A stretch of 64,000 bases of DNA from Streptomyces sp. NBC_00440. GTDB taxonomy: Bacteria > Actinomycetota > Actinomycetes > Streptomycetales > Streptomycetaceae. A program made the translations under genes and the position numbers. How positions within the stretch are numbered: position 1 is the first letter of the stretch; the number at the start of each line of letters is the position of its first letter. The stretch lies in contig NZ_CP107922.1 in assembly GCF_036014215.1 (NCBI RefSeq), forward strand, positions 124,001-188,000. The letters are read 5' to 3'. Shown in pieces: positions 8,359 to 17,554 of the stretch. The notes beneath the pieces are model-generated. The model ran no database searches. It saw only the letters and a program-made list of their open reading frames with translations, and had not been told where the DNA came from.

Positions 8359-11300
8359 CCGGCGCTTCCGGGGGATCGGTGTCCGAGGCGGCGGAGATCG
8401 GCGGAGCGGCTACCGGCGGGTTGGAGGTCTGCCCATGCGTCGAGCTGAGCGCCGGCAGTTCCGTCGCTGAGCACCCGCTCAGCGGGTGCGGTCGTGGGGG
8501 GCTGGTTGGCGGGGGTGGTGGTGGCGGTGGTGGTGTGGCCGAGGAGGTCGAGGGCTGCTTGCGGGCCGTGGTCGCGGCGCGCTGCCGCGACGACGTCCAG
8601 GTCCCAGACCATGTCCCCGACGACGATGCGGCGGGGGCCGCGTGCTTCGACGGTGCCACGGACCAGGAGCAGTCCGGAGTGGAAGATCGTGTGTGCGCAC
8701 CTCTCGTGGGAGTTGTCGAAGAAGGCGAGGTCGACGAGGCCGGAGCCGTCTTCGAGGGTGACGAAGATGACCCGCTTCCCAGACGGGATGGGCGGTGTCT
8801 GCGTCGAGGCGCGCACGCCTGCCACCAGGACTTTCTGCCCGGGGACCATGGTCTGGAGGTGGGCTGCGTCGGTGGCGCCGAGTTCGCGCAGCAGCCGGTG
8901 ATGGTGGTCCATCAGGTGCTGGAAGACGTCGATGGACAGGACGTCCAGCTCGGCGCTCATCCGCTCCCTGCTGGAGAGCTCCCGCAGGCCACTGGGCTCG
9001 GACGTGACGAGTTCGTCGCCGAGGGCGAGCTGTCCTTCTGTGGTGGTGCGGTTGTGGGCGTGGCGGTGCAGTTCGCCGGTCTGCAGGAGCAGGTCCCGGC
9101 GCGTCAAGGTCCCCTTCAGTTCGTCCAGGGCGCCGATGCGGATGAGGCGTTCGACGATCGGCAGTGCGGGGCGGGCGCGCTGCCAGAAGTCCTGCAGCGA
9201 CGCGTAGGGCCGGTGGCCGGCGATCCGCGCCGCCTGCGCTTCGCTCATTCCCTTCACCGCGGACAGTGAGAGGCGTACGCCCCAGCCCTGGTCGGTGGCT
9301 TCGACGCGGTGCTGTACGTGGGAGTGGTTGATGTCGACGGGCAGGACGGGAACATCATGGCGGCGGGCGTCGGCGACAATGACCCGCACCGGCCACATGC
9401 CCGGGTCGTGTTCGAGCAGCCCCGCGTACAGGGCGGCGGGGTGGTGGGCCTTGAGCCACGCGGACTGCACCGCGGGCACCGCGAACGCCACCGCGTGCGC
9501 GCGGCAGAACCCGTACGCCCCGAACTCCTTGATCGTCGACCAGACTTCGTCGACGACTGCATCGTCGTACCCGCGGCCGCGGGCCGCGTTCCTGAACCAC
9601 GTCTCTACGCCGGGCAGGCGCTCGGGGTCGGCCAAGGCGCGGCGTGCGACATCGCCCGCCGCCCGGTCGCAGCCAGTCATCTTCGCGAGGATCGCGATGA
9701 TCTGCTCGTGCCAGATCACGACGCCTTTCGTGTCGTCGAGGATCGGGACGAGGTCGGGGTGCGGGTAGTGGGGGGCTGCGCCGTGGCGGGCGGCGATGAA
9801 CCGTGCCGGCATCCCGCCCTTCACCGGGCCGGGCCGGAAGAGGCTGATGTCGGCGATGACGTCCTGCATGTGCCGCGGCTGGAGCCGGCCCACCAGGTCC
9901 ATCTGGCCCGGCGACTCGATCTGGAAGCAGCCCAGGGTGTCGGAGCGGCGGATCATCTCGAACGTCGCCTCGTCGTCGAGGGGGACGTGGTCGGGGTTGT
10001 CCAGGTCGAGAAGCCGCCCGGTCGTCCGCTGCACCTCCCCCACTGCGTGGGCCATCGCGGACTGCATCCGCACCCCCAGCACATCCAGCTTCAGCAGGCC
10101 GCAGTCTTCGACGTCTTCCTTGTCGGCCTGGACCATCGGGTAGTCGCCGCCCGGGGTCGGCTGCACCGGCAGCCGGTCCAGCAGGGATGCATTGGACAGG
10201 ATCACGCCGCACGGGTGCATCGCGTAGCCGCGCACGAGCGCGTCCAGTCCCTCCGCCAGCTCAAACAGCGGCCCGAACTCACCCGCCCGGGCCGACAGTT
10301 GCTTCAGCTCGGGCAGTTCGGCGAGCGCGGAGCGGATGTCACAGGCCCGGATATGCGGAAAGCTCTTCGCGATCATGTCGACCGTCTCCGGCGGAATCCC
10401 CAGCGCGCGCCCCGAATCGCGCAGGGCGTGACGGGCGCGGTAGGTCTCGGGCATGCCGGTGACCGCCACCCGCTCGGAGCCGAACCGTTTGAAGATGCGG
10501 TCGTAGACCTCCAGGCGGCGGGCGGACTCCACGTCGATGTCGATGTCCGGCAGCGACGTCCGCCGCTCGCTGAGGAACCGCTCGAACAACAACCGGTGCT
10601 CCAGCGGATTCGCCGTGGCCACCATGAGCGCGTGATTGACCATGGACCCTGCTCCCGATCCGCGGGCGGCTACGCGGATCCCCATGGCCCGCACGTCGGC
10701 GACGACCTGGGCGACCGCGAGGAAGTAGCCCTCGTAACCGAGCCGCCCGATGACGCCGAGCTCGTACTCCAGCTGCTCCACCGCCTCCCGATCGCGGCCC
10801 AGGCTCCGGGCGAGCATGCCAGCCTCGCAGCGACGGCGCAGAAGCCGCATCGCCCCACCCCTGGCCGGGTCCGCGCCGACCACGTGGGGTTCGGGGAAGT
10901 GGGCTTCGCCCATCCCCAGGTCCCGAACGGGGTCCACTTCGCACGATGCCGCGGTGGCATCGGTCTCGGCGAGCAGCGCCGCCGCCCGCTCGGGCCCGCA
11001 TCCGGCGGCCTCGGCGACGCGGGCAGCCACCGCAGTCATCTCGGCCGTGCCCTTCAGCCAGCGCTCACCACCATCCAGCGCTCGGCGGTCGATCGGGCGC
11101 AGCAGGCGCGCCGCATCCAGCACGTCGGCCACACGGTGCTGGGCCGGATCCGCGTAGCGAACCGCGTTGGAGACAACGACCGGCACCTTGAGGCGGTCGC
11201 CGAGCTGCACGGTGCGCGCCGCCAGCCGCAGCGACCCCGCACCAGTGCCCGTACGCCCGAGATACACAGCCTCCAGCCGCAGCCCGGCCCCGGCGATCGC

Positions 11301-11819
11301 CCGCCACGGGGCGAGGAGCTGCTCGGCGAGATCCGGGCGCCCCGCCATGAGCGCGGCCACCGGCTCCGAGGACGGGCCGAGCAGCACCACCAGCCCGTCG
11401 CCCAGGTGCTCCTGCAGCACCGGCCAGGAAACCACCGGAACCCCGTCGGCCGGCCGGGCGTGCGCGGCCGAAACAATCCGGCACAGATGCGCCCACCCTG
11501 CCGCGGACTGCGCCAGCAGCGTCACCCTCCACCGCGCCTGGACCACATGCGCTCCCCCGCGCACCGGCGTCCGCGCACGCCCGGCACTGCCAGCGCCGGA
11601 AACGGGCTCGACCGCGATGTCCACACCGAACAGGGGCCGGATACCGGCAATGGTGGCTGCTTTCGCGAAGCGGACGGTGCCGGCGACGGTGTCCCGGTCG
11701 GTCAGCGCGAGCGTGGTCACCCCCCGCTCGGCCGCCCGGCGCACCAAGTCGTGAGGGAGAGAGGCGCCGTAGCGGGCGGAGTACCCCGAAGCGACATGGA
11801 GCTGGACCGACCCGGGCAT
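8355..11819 (-). CDS. dnaE2: Error-prone-type DNA polymerase III alpha subunit (DnaE2/ImuC-like)
   Basis: 1154-residue C-family polymerase. ATG 11819 is preceded by GGAGG at eight bases; a GTG nine bases upstream is in frame. The N-terminal PHP-like domain reads LHVASGYSARYGASLP and ALTDRDTVAGT, lacking the full histidine set of DnaE (compare LHNHTEYS in the gene at 36019). The palm has ARGSGAGSMVNHALMVAT and SLPDIDIDVES with catalytic aspartates. An OB-fold lies near the end (KRVIFVTLEDGSGLVDLAFF). Such polymerases do translesion synthesis, usually with ImuA and ImuB, but neither is in the window. A small gene is coupled downstream. Tandem TCGAAC motifs lie upstream (11884-11900), hinting at SOS control. 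Confidence 0.85.
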   Translation of the reverse strand: MPGSVQLHVASGYSARYGASLPHDLVRRAAERGVTTLALTDRDTVAGTVRFAKAATIAGIRPLFGVDIAVEPVSGAGSAGRARTPVRGGAHVVQARWRVTLLAQSAAGWAHLCRIVSAAHARPADGVPVVSWPVLQEHLGDGLVVLLGPSSEPVAALMAGRPDLAEQLLAPWRAIAGAGLRLEAVYLGRTGTGAGSLRLAARTVQLGDRLKVPVVVSNAVRYADPAQHRVADVLDAARLLRPIDRRALDGGERWLKGTAEMTAVAARVAEAAGCGPERAAALLAETDATAASCEVDPVRDLGMGEAHFPEPHVVGADPARGGAMRLLRRRCEAGMLARSLGRDREAVEQLEYELGVIGRLGYEGYFLAVAQVVADVRAMGIRVAARGSGAGSMVNHALMVATANPLEHRLLFERFLSERRTSLPDIDIDVESARRLEVYDRIFKRFGSERVAVTGMPETYRARHALRDSGRALGIPPETVDMIAKSFPHIRACDIRSALAELPELKQLSARAGEFGPLFELAEGLDALVRGYAMHPCGVILSNASLLDRLPVQPTPGGDYPMVQADKEDVEDCGLLKLDVLGVRMQSAMAHAVGEVQRTTGRLLDLDNPDHVPLDDEATFEMIRRSDTLGCFQIESPGQMDLVGRLQPRHMQDVIADISLFRPGPVKGGMPARFIAARHGAAPHYPHPDLVPILDDTKGVVIWHEQIIAILAKMTGCDRAAGDVARRALADPERLPGVETWFRNAARGRGYDDAVVDEVWSTIKEFGAYGFCRAHAVAFAVPAVQSAWLKAHHPAALYAGLLEHDPGMWPVRVIVADARRHDVPVLPVDINHSHVQHRVEATDQGWGVRLSLSAVKGMSEAQAARIAGHRPYASLQDFWQRARPALPIVERLIRIGALDELKGTLTRRDLLLQTGELHRHAHNRTTTEGQLALGDELVTSEPSGLRELSSRERMSAELDVLSIDVFQHLMDHHHRLLRELGATDAAHLQTMVPGQKVLVAGVRASTQTPPIPSGKRVIFVTLEDGSGLVDLAFFDNSHERCAHTIFHSGLLLVRGTVEARGPRRIVVGDMVWDLDVVAAARRDHGPQAALDLLGHTTTATTTPANQPPTTAPAERVLSDGTAGAQLDAWADLQPAGSRSADLRRLGHRSPGSAG

Positions 11820-11883
11820 CCCGGCCACCTCCGATCACATAAGACACGATTCAAGCCACATGGCTCGATCCATCTCCAATATA

Positions 11884-11900
11884 TCGAACATAAATCGAAC
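11884..11900. promoter_or_regulatory. Tandem TCGAAC half-sites upstream of dnaE2-like gene
   Basis: TCGAAC occurs at 11884-11889 and again at 11895-11900, an 11-base period, about 65 bases upstream of the polymerase start. Each is a LexA half-site, but they are in direct, not inverted, orientation, so this is not a canonical SOS box. DnaE2 genes in other actinobacteria are LexA-regulated, which makes the site worth noting. Confidence 0.35.
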
Positions 11901-12027
11901 GATGCGAATTGTCCGGCGTCGGCCACAGTCACCCGGATCTGCTTTGAATCGGCGCCCGGGGTGGCCTGTGAGTGCTGCAGCTGCTCGCGGGTAACTTGAG
12001 CGGTCGCTGCCTGCGATAGTTCTGCGG

Positions 12028-12381
12028 GTGAGCACAAGCGAGATGTCTGACGTCGAGTACGCCTTCGTGCTCAATGCGACCGAGATGGACATCCTTCCCG
12101 GAGTCCGGGGAGATCTGAAGGAACCCTTGGCATCCGGCCCGGCGGAGGACTTGGTGCCCTTCCTCCTCGCTCTCGTCGACCGTGGAATGGTCGAGGTCTG
12201 CCGGTACATCCCTTGGACCACGCCAGGCGGTACTGCCGGCTACCAGCCGGGCCCCCCGATCTCGCGCGAGGACCTTCCGGATGTGCTTGCCGCAGCCGAG
12301 GAATGGGAGTACCCGGACGACTTCGAGTGGCTGGGCAAGCTCACCCTGGTACAAACAGAGAGCTGTCGTCGGGGCCGCTGA
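12028..12381 (+). CDS. Hypothetical acidic protein
   Basis: 117 residues from GTG 12028 (ATG 12043 is an alternative). Acidic; VEYAFVLNATEMDILPGVRG, then EDLVPFLLALVDRGMVEVCRYI and REDLPDVLAAAEEWEYPDD. It reads like a small two-domain alpha/beta protein of the kind found among toxin-immunity proteins, but no family is recognised. No signal peptide or membrane segment. Divergent from dnaE2. Confidence 0.65.
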   Translation: MSTSEMSDVEYAFVLNATEMDILPGVRGDLKEPLASGPAEDLVPFLLALVDRGMVEVCRYIPWTTPGGTAGYQPGPPISREDLPDVLAAAEEWEYPDDFEWLGKLTLVQTESCRRGR

Positions 12382-12452
12382 GAGGCAAGCGTTAATCGAG
12401 GTTGAGTAGCTGTACTCAAGCTGGGCAGAGCACTCCGCAGGATGATGTGCCC

Positions 12453-12812
12453 ATGCTCCCTTGGGTCATAGACATCTTCGTGGCGGCCTGGATCACCATG
12501 CTCGATGTCCTGGTACTTGCCGGTTACTGGCTTGCGGAAGGCATCAAGCAGTGGGCCTCAGAGCGACGCACCCTTGCGCCAACGGCCCGCCTCTGGCTGG
12601 TCCTGACTATCGCGCCTGCCGGGTTTGCCGCAGTCGGCTTCGGGTTCTACCGGGCAGATCTACTGGTGACCGCCACTTCTCAGATCGTGATGGCCGCAGC
12701 GGTCCTGCTCGTTCTGCTGCTGGGGCTCGGCACCGAATGTGCGCGTTGGGTTGCCCGAGGGGCCGAGCGGCACCGACTTCGACGTGAACGCCGCCGACTA
12801 CGAAGTTCGTGA
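12453..12812 (+). CDS. Small integral membrane protein
   Basis: 119 residues from ATG 12453 (GTG 12447 also possible). Three hydrophobic helices: WVIDIFVAAWITMLDVLVL, LWLVLTIAPAGFAAVGFGF and TSQIVMAAAVLLVLLLGLG, then an arginine-rich tail (RHRLRRERRRLRSS) expected to stay inside. Function unknown. Follows the acidic protein gene on the same strand after a 71-base gap. Confidence 0.65.
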   Translation: MLPWVIDIFVAAWITMLDVLVLAGYWLAEGIKQWASERRTLAPTARLWLVLTIAPAGFAAVGFGFYRADLLVTATSQIVMAAAVLLVLLLGLGTECARWVARGAERHRLRRERRRLRSS

Positions 12813-13020
12813 GACACAGGCGGCACCAGACGACAACCCCACTTTCAACGGCGCCCGCTCAGCTGACCCGGCGGCGACGTCACGGACCGGCGGGCAACGC
12901 GACGCGAGCCGCAGGAACGGCGAGCCATCGCCTGAGCCGTATATACGACCTATCCACGGACGAGTGATCACCTGGGCGGAACGCCCAACCCGGCCCCTCC
13001 GCAGCCGATATCAACAATCC

Positions 13021-13710
13021 GTGATCAAGAACCTGATGCGCGGCCTCGCGGCCGCCGCCCTTCTTTCCCTGCCCCTCGCTGCCGCCGCGCCCGCACCGGC
13101 CGCCAGCCTCCCCCTCCCCCATGCTGCGCCCGCTGCGGTGACCATGTCGCTCACCGACGGGATCGCCGAACTGCCCGTAGCGGCCGAGCACCGTGAGGGG
13201 TACGAGCGGACGAAGTTCAAGCACTGGGTCGACGCCGACCACAACGGCTGCAACACGAGGGCCGAAGTCCTGATCGCCGAATCGCGCACGAAGCCGGTCA
13301 TCGAAGCGGGCTGCAAGATCGCCTCGGGCACCTGGTACTCGTACTACGACGGCGTGACCGTCACTGCCCCCGGCGGCCTCGACATCGACCACATGGTCCC
13401 CCTCGCCGAAGCCTGGGACTCCGGCGCCTCAAACTGGACGGCCGCCCGACGCCAGGCGTACGCCAATGACCTCGACGCCCCCCGCAGCCTGGTGGCCGTC
13501 AGCGCGAAGGCCAACCGGTCCAAGAGCGACCAGGACGTCACCGACTGGCTGCCGCCACTGGCCGATGCCCGCTGCCAGTACGCCTCCGACTGGACCTCCA
13601 CGAAACTCCGCTGGGGCCTGAGCATCGACAGCGCCGAGCGCACCGCACTGGAGCACATCGCGTCCGGCTGTGGACACACGAACGTCGAGTACGAGACCGC
13701 CCTCCCCTAG
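13021..13710 (+). CDS. Secreted HNH endonuclease, DUF1524 family (second copy)
   Basis: 229 residues from GTG 13021 (ATG 13036 alternative; neither has a clear Shine-Dalgarno). Hydrophobic signal peptide (RGLAAAALLSLPLAAAAPA), then the DUF1524 core: GLDIDHMVPLAEAWDSGA and YANDLDAPRSLVAVSAKANR. HMVPLAEAW is shared exactly with the protein at 7504-8136, but overall similarity is moderate, so the two are related paralogues and not a recent duplication. Expected extracellular DNase. Followed directly by the repeated hairpin element. Confidence 0.88.
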   Translation: MIKNLMRGLAAAALLSLPLAAAAPAPAASLPLPHAAPAAVTMSLTDGIAELPVAAEHREGYERTKFKHWVDADHNGCNTRAEVLIAESRTKPVIEAGCKIASGTWYSYYDGVTVTAPGGLDIDHMVPLAEAWDSGASNWTAARRQAYANDLDAPRSLVAVSAKANRSKSDQDVTDWLPPLADARCQYASDWTSTKLRWGLSIDSAERTALEHIASGCGHTNVEYETALP

Positions 13711-13832
13711 TTCTCCACCCGCGGGTGCTGAGTGCCCGTCGGCGGACGGGCACTCAGCACCGCAGCCCGGCCCGTCGCGTTGAGTATGAACGGGGGGAGC
13801 AGCGGTGGCGGGCTCGGTGCGCCGGCCCTCAT
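13711..13832. repeat. Dispersed hairpin element, copy 1
   Basis: About 122 bases nearly identical to 35070-35193. It opens with TTCTCCACCCGC and a perfect 17-bp stem (13724-13740 with 13745-13761, loop GGCG), followed by a conserved single-stranded part containing TGAACGGGGGG and AGCAGCGGTGGCGGGC. In copy 2 a T-A pair of the stem is replaced by C-G on both arms, keeping the pairing. It sits directly after the nuclease stop codon and can act as its terminator. Confidence 0.8.
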
Positions 13833-14151
13833 GAGACTGAGCGCTCGAATTGGCCCGTGAGCACTTCACGTGGCCCCGCCTGCGCTGTCGAGCTGGCCCG
13901 TCCATTCCCGCAAGGTCAGTGAACTCCCCTGGATTCGTCGTGCCTCTCGGGGTGGGCGAGGTACTGATGGGCCCTGCTCGCCCTGCCGTAGAAGGCAGTC
14001 GCTTGAGACTCATCAGATGCTCGCTTCCGCAACTCATTTAGGGTATCGATGTGAATATCAAATAGTCCAAGAATGCGACGGGGGCTGGCGTAAATTTACC
14101 TGGACACGGCATGCGTGTCGTCTGCCGATTGAGCTAGTAGCATCTGTATCC

Positions 14152-14907
14152 GTGACTACAAAGACGGCGCCGGTCCGTGACCGCATCAGAAATGTTTTGG
14201 AGTCGGCTCGAACCTCCGAGCCCTATCCGGTCTGGATGACTTGGCGGTCCCTGGCCATTCGGGTATATGGATATAGCCGCCCGTCAAAAAGCGACATCTA
14301 TAACATTCGGCGCGTCGCTGAAAAGATGCATGACGTTGACCTGCTGCGCTTCGCGAAAAGGCAGACACACGCAGGCGCCCGCCTTCATCCAACTCCTGAG
14401 GAAGCCTGGCTTCAGAGCCACATCGTCGATGTATACGCGGCCACGATGGACGGAGTCGATTACCGCGCCTACTGTCCCCCAAATGAGGAGCAGGTGCTGG
14501 AGGCTTTTTGGCACGGTTGCCGCCAGCAGGAGGACATTCGAGTCAACCTGTGCAGGGTTGTGGAGATTGTCAATAAACGCTGCCGCACAACGTTTGATCC
14601 ATCCGAAGTGGCGTGGTGGAGGGTGGGACTGGAAGAGCATCGGAAGCAGCTAAGGAAGGATGAAGTGACCAAGCTGCATACTGCTCTGGTTGCAGCTCTG
14701 GTAAAGAAAGAACAGCAGGAGATTGAAGCGCGCCTGGTTACCCTGGGCCCTTATCGAGTCGATCCAGAGAAAACGCCTCAATGCCCTTGCTGTCGTCAGG
14801 AGCTGCCAACTGGGCTGCCCCTTGCTCGGCAACCAACAGCTCAGCAGGAAATGACGGCTGAGCCACGGCAGCCCAGGCCGCAGCTTGCGGGGGAACTGGT
14901 CGGCTAG
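14152..14907 (+). CDS. Unknown protein with C-terminal CxCC motif, lower GC
   Basis: 251 residues from GTG 14152. Base composition of the gene and its 5' flank is clearly lower in GC than the neighbours, a sign of transfer. The N-terminal half is basic and may be DNA-binding (WMTWRSLAIRVYGYSRPS, DIYNIRRVAEKM). A helical middle part follows (EEHRKQLRKDEVTKLHTALV). Near the end QCPCCRQELPTG may bind metal. No family recognised. The frame is open further upstream, but that part has stop-poor, non-coding-like sequence. Confidence 0.6.
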   Translation: MTTKTAPVRDRIRNVLESARTSEPYPVWMTWRSLAIRVYGYSRPSKSDIYNIRRVAEKMHDVDLLRFAKRQTHAGARLHPTPEEAWLQSHIVDVYAATMDGVDYRAYCPPNEEQVLEAFWHGCRQQEDIRVNLCRVVEIVNKRCRTTFDPSEVAWWRVGLEEHRKQLRKDEVTKLHTALVAALVKKEQQEIEARLVTLGPYRVDPEKTPQCPCCRQELPTGLPLARQPTAQQEMTAEPRQPRPQLAGELVG

Positions 14908-15574
14908 GGCCGAACGCCCAGTGTATCGGGTCACAGACAACGAAATGGATATCACCGGATTCTGGCCAGAGCTCTTCATCGCGCAGGGGACTCCACGTTG
15001 CGGCAACGTCCGATGGCGATCTGGAGTATCCGCGGCGATGCCGTCGAGCCACTGCGGTTCGTGTCCCGCCCGGCCAGGCAGATGTCTGCTCGCCGTTCGC
15101 GTGGACTTGGGTCCGGGTTCTGGTGTCGGTGCCGAGCATGAGCACACTGTCGGTGAAGGGTGGGCCCGGCTCCCCTTCCGGGGACGCATTCATGAGGCCC
15201 CCGGCCAGCCGTCACAGCTCTGGGGGCCTCGTGCCCATGACGCTCTCCCGATCCCATCGTCGTTGCCTTGCTCGGCAACTGACCGGAATCTGGCATGACG
15301 ACCACGGTGGACTTCTCATCCACTGCTTCGGGCATCCGTAACCGACGCAGCCGGAAGCGGAAGCTGACCGCGAGCAGGATGTTCGTCAGCAACCACCGGG
15401 CCTCCCACCAGACCGCGACCGTCCGCGCAGGAGTGCCGTGGACGCTGCACCCGGCCTTCTCTGTGTAGCCCGCGTCGGCGCTGCGGTCGAGTTCCGTGCG
15501 AATGACAAAGCCGCAGCCGCAGCCGCGGTCGCGGCCCGTCGGTCCGCGGGACGCTCCCGAAGCGCTACCCCCTA
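14908..15574. other. Intergenic or decayed region
   Basis: About 670 bases without a gene I can support. Open frames exist on both strands but have no motif and inconsistent codon bias. Possibly decayed coding sequence; nothing recognisable remains. Confidence 0.45.
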
Positions 15575-15592
15575 GTGCACACTTTTGTACAC
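15575..15592. promoter_or_regulatory. Operator-like palindrome of the toxin-antitoxin operon
   Basis: GTGCACACTTTTGTACAC is an inverted repeat with one mismatch, eight bases before the antitoxin ATG. TTGTACA cores are known operators of YefM-YoeB-type modules, so autoregulation is likely. Confidence 0.6.
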
Positions 15593-15600
15593 TGGTGAGC

Positions 15601-15858
15601 ATGACGGAGACGACGTACTCGATCGTGGAAGCCCGCGCGCGGCTGGGCGCCATCGCCCGCGAGGTCAGCGCCACCCGCGAACCGGCTGCCATCACCGACC
15701 ACGGCCACACCATCGCCATACTGGTCAGTCCCGCCGACGCCCTAGAACTGCAGGAGATGCGCGCGCTCGCCGCCTACCGCGCCCGCCAGGCCCGCGGCGA
15801 GAGCGTCGGCGTTCCGCATGACGAGGCCTACCGCCGCGTGTTCGGCGATGAGGCGTGA
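15601..15858 (+). CDS. Phd/YefM-family antitoxin
   Basis: 85 residues from ATG 15601. TYSIVEARARLGAIAREVSA and PAAITDHGHTIAILVSPADA are the Phd/YefM DNA-binding N-terminal domain; the acidic/arginine-rich tail (SVGVPHDEAYRRVFGDEA) should wrap the toxin. The stop overlaps the toxin GTG by four bases. It represses its own operon through the 15575-15592 palindrome, by family analogy. Confidence 0.92.
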   Translation: MTETTYSIVEARARLGAIAREVSATREPAAITDHGHTIAILVSPADALELQEMRALAAYRARQARGESVGVPHDEAYRRVFGDEA

Positions 15859-16100
15859 GCTACGAAGTCATCTGGGAGCCCGAGGCACTCGCTCAGGCCG
15901 AGCGCTTCGCCAAAGACGATCCCCACGGAGTCCGTCAGGTGTTCGCCGCCGTCGACCGCCTCGGCGAAGAGCCCAGACCTGAGGGCGCGTTCGGCAGCAC
16001 CGACGTGCTGCGCATCCACGTCGGCATCTACCGCGTGATGTACGAGATCAACGACCAGCAGGTCCGCGTCAGCGTTATCCATCTCGGCCGTCTGCGCTGA
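15855..16100 (+). CDS. RelE/ParE-family toxin
   Basis: 81-residue toxin from GTG 15855, coupled to the antitoxin. YEVIWEPEALAQAERF, then DVLRIHVGIYRVMYEINDQQ and VSVIHLGRLR fit the RelE fold with conserved arginines (R in LRIHVGIYRVMY) and the C-terminal H-x-G-R-R-like end (HLGRLR). Probably a ribosome-dependent mRNA endonuclease; whether RelE- or ParE-like in target cannot be told from sequence. Confidence 0.92.
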   Translation: MSYEVIWEPEALAQAERFAKDDPHGVRQVFAAVDRLGEEPRPEGAFGSTDVLRIHVGIYRVMYEINDQQVRVSVIHLGRLR

Positions 16101-16538
16101 CGGCAGCCTCTCCCGCTGCTGCCGGGCCGACGATCCTGAGGCCGGTACCACCGCCGCAGGTCGTCGGGCGACCGCCGGGCTCCGTGCTTTGGGCAAGGTG
16201 ATGCCCTGGGGCCTGTGCAGCTTGCCCTGGGCGCAATGTCCAGAGCACGGATCCCGTCTCCGCCAGCCATTCGTTCGCCAGCACGTGTCGCACGATGAAG
16301 CAGTGCAGAGCGAGCGCTTCAGCTCCCAGCCGAAGCCCGAGCATGGTTGGCTGTATGAAGGGCCGTGTCCGTGCTCGGTGCGAACTCAGCGACCCCGCGC
16401 TGATGGACGTGACGGCGTGCCCGCCCCGTCAGGACGGTCTGTGGGTGGGCCGCGCCCCGGACTGGCGGTGGGCCGCAGCCCACGCCGTGACAGGGACCAT
16501 GGCAGAACGGGGAGACCGGCTCCTCTACGCTCACCGGC
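16101..16538. other. Intergenic region, no supported gene
   Basis: About 440 bases between the toxin gene and the next small gene. Nothing recognised; frames on both strands lack motifs and steady codon bias. Confidence 0.45.
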
Positions 16539-16823
16539 ATGACGCTGAACCAGGAAGAATGCGAACTTCTCCGCCTGATCTCGCTGGCGGCCGAACCCGT
16601 CGCCATGTCGGACTTCTTCCACGGCATCCACCCGCCGAACTTCCCCCGTAGTGCCGCCGACGATGACCCGGACCGGGAGGCGTGGGTCGAACTCCAGTTG
16701 GGCCTGTACAGGGCTTCCATCTCCCTGTGGAAGGCCGACCTCGTCCGTATCGTGCAGCCGGCCAACGGCGAGCGACCCGACCTTGTCGAGATCACCGACA
16801 CCGGCCGGACCGCGCTGGCGTAA
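16539..16823 (+). CDS. Hypothetical winged-helix-like protein
   Basis: 94 residues from ATG 16539. LNQEECELLRLISLAAEPV and LYRASISLWKADLVRIVQP followed by a beta-like LVEITDTGRTALA look like a small winged helix, as in PadR/MarR-type or DUF proteins (the TDTGRTAL end is typical of the last wing strand). No partner is evident. Function unknown. Confidence 0.6.
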   Translation: MTLNQEECELLRLISLAAEPVAMSDFFHGIHPPNFPRSAADDDPDREAWVELQLGLYRASISLWKADLVRIVQPANGERPDLVEITDTGRTALA

Positions 16824-17151
16824 GTTCATCAGCCGCACCCGTGGATAGGTGGCCGACCGGGCGGGCACCACCGCCCTTCCTGGCAACTGCGACGGGGCTG
16901 CATGAGCCGGCTCCTCGGCGGCTGGACCGCGACCAGGGCCTGGCGCGCGAGGCCCTGGTCGTTCGGCTCGCTCACCACCGGCAGCACGGCTGGGAGGGAA
17001 GCCCGGCCCATTGCGCTCACGCCCCTCCTTTCGGGCTTCCCGGGACTCAGGCCCGCTTCCAGGCGTGGACGATTTCCTGCTGGTCCGAGGGGGAGGGCGG
17101 CATGGAGGTGCTGCGGTGGCTGGAGCCGGTGTCGGCGGCCGACAGGCTTTA
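16824..17151. other. Intergenic region with two GC hairpins
   Basis: About 330 bases without a supported gene. Perfect hairpin GACCAGGGCCT (16931-16941) with AGGCCCTGGTC (16950-16960), loop of eight. A second pair is GGGAAGCCCG (16996-17005) with CGGGCTTCCC (17032-17041). They lie between convergent genes and probably act as terminators. Confidence 0.6.
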
Positions 17152-17406
17152 TCAGCGGTCGACCGGCGCGGGGTAGAGCTCCGCGAGCTGGTTGAGCAGC
17201 CGCGCGTACGCCTCACGGTCCGGACCGCGCGGCTCGGTCTTGTTTTTGCTGGACTCCCAGACGCTGACGGTCGCACGGCGCACCTTCAGGGCACCCGCCA
17301 CCTGCTCCAGTGTCAGGCCGTGTGCGACCCGCAACCGTTTGCGCTCCTCCGGCGGCGGGAGCACAGACGCGACCAGTGCGTCGACAGCGTCGAACAACTC
17401 GGACAT
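17152..17406 (-). CDS. XRE-type HTH regulator
   Basis: 84 residues from ATG 17406. An XRE helix-turn-helix covers residues 20-65: PPPEERKRLRVAHGLTLEQV and AGALKVRRATVSVWESSK. The segment LPPPEERKRLR...GLTLEQVAGAL resembles the N-terminal domain seen in several Streptomyces plasmid proteins. It is divergent from the double-zeta gene, with repeated ATCGCGTACG motifs between them, so it probably represses that gene. Confidence 0.8.
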   Translation of the reverse strand: MSELFDAVDALVASVLPPPEERKRLRVAHGLTLEQVAGALKVRRATVSVWESSKNKTEPRGPDREAYARLLNQLAELYPAPVDR

Positions 17407-17445
17407 GAGACACCTCCTGGCCGATACTCTACATAGATCGTACTA

Positions 17446-17481
17446 ATCGCGTACGGATGCCGCACATATCGCGTACGAATG
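17446..17481. promoter_or_regulatory. Direct-repeat operator between HTH and zeta-toxin genes
   Basis: ATCGCGTACGGATG (17446-17459) and ATCGCGTACGAATG (17468-17481) are near-identical direct repeats with a 22-base period (two helical turns), plus a degenerate GATCGTACTA just left (17437-17446). Located in the divergent promoter region; likely bound by the XRE regulator. Confidence 0.6.
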
Positions 17482-17554
17482 TTATGTTGACCTTGAGTTG
17501 GCGGACATTTTGAGGCAGGACCCGGCGGAGCGAGCGCGATCAGGGGGGTTGTTG

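Noticed and set aside
11884..11900. Canonical palindromic SOS box upstream of dnaE2
   Set aside because: The half-sites are direct repeats, not inverted with four-base spacing, so it was kept only as a candidate regulatory motif.
9309..11999. Long plus-strand open frame (896 codons) opposite the dnaE2-like gene
   Set aside because: Antisense shadow of a well-supported polymerase gene; no motifs of its own.
14976..15719. Minus-strand frame of 247 codons between the low-GC gene and the antitoxin gene
   Set aside because: Overlaps the antitoxin gene antisense, has no motif and uneven codon bias.
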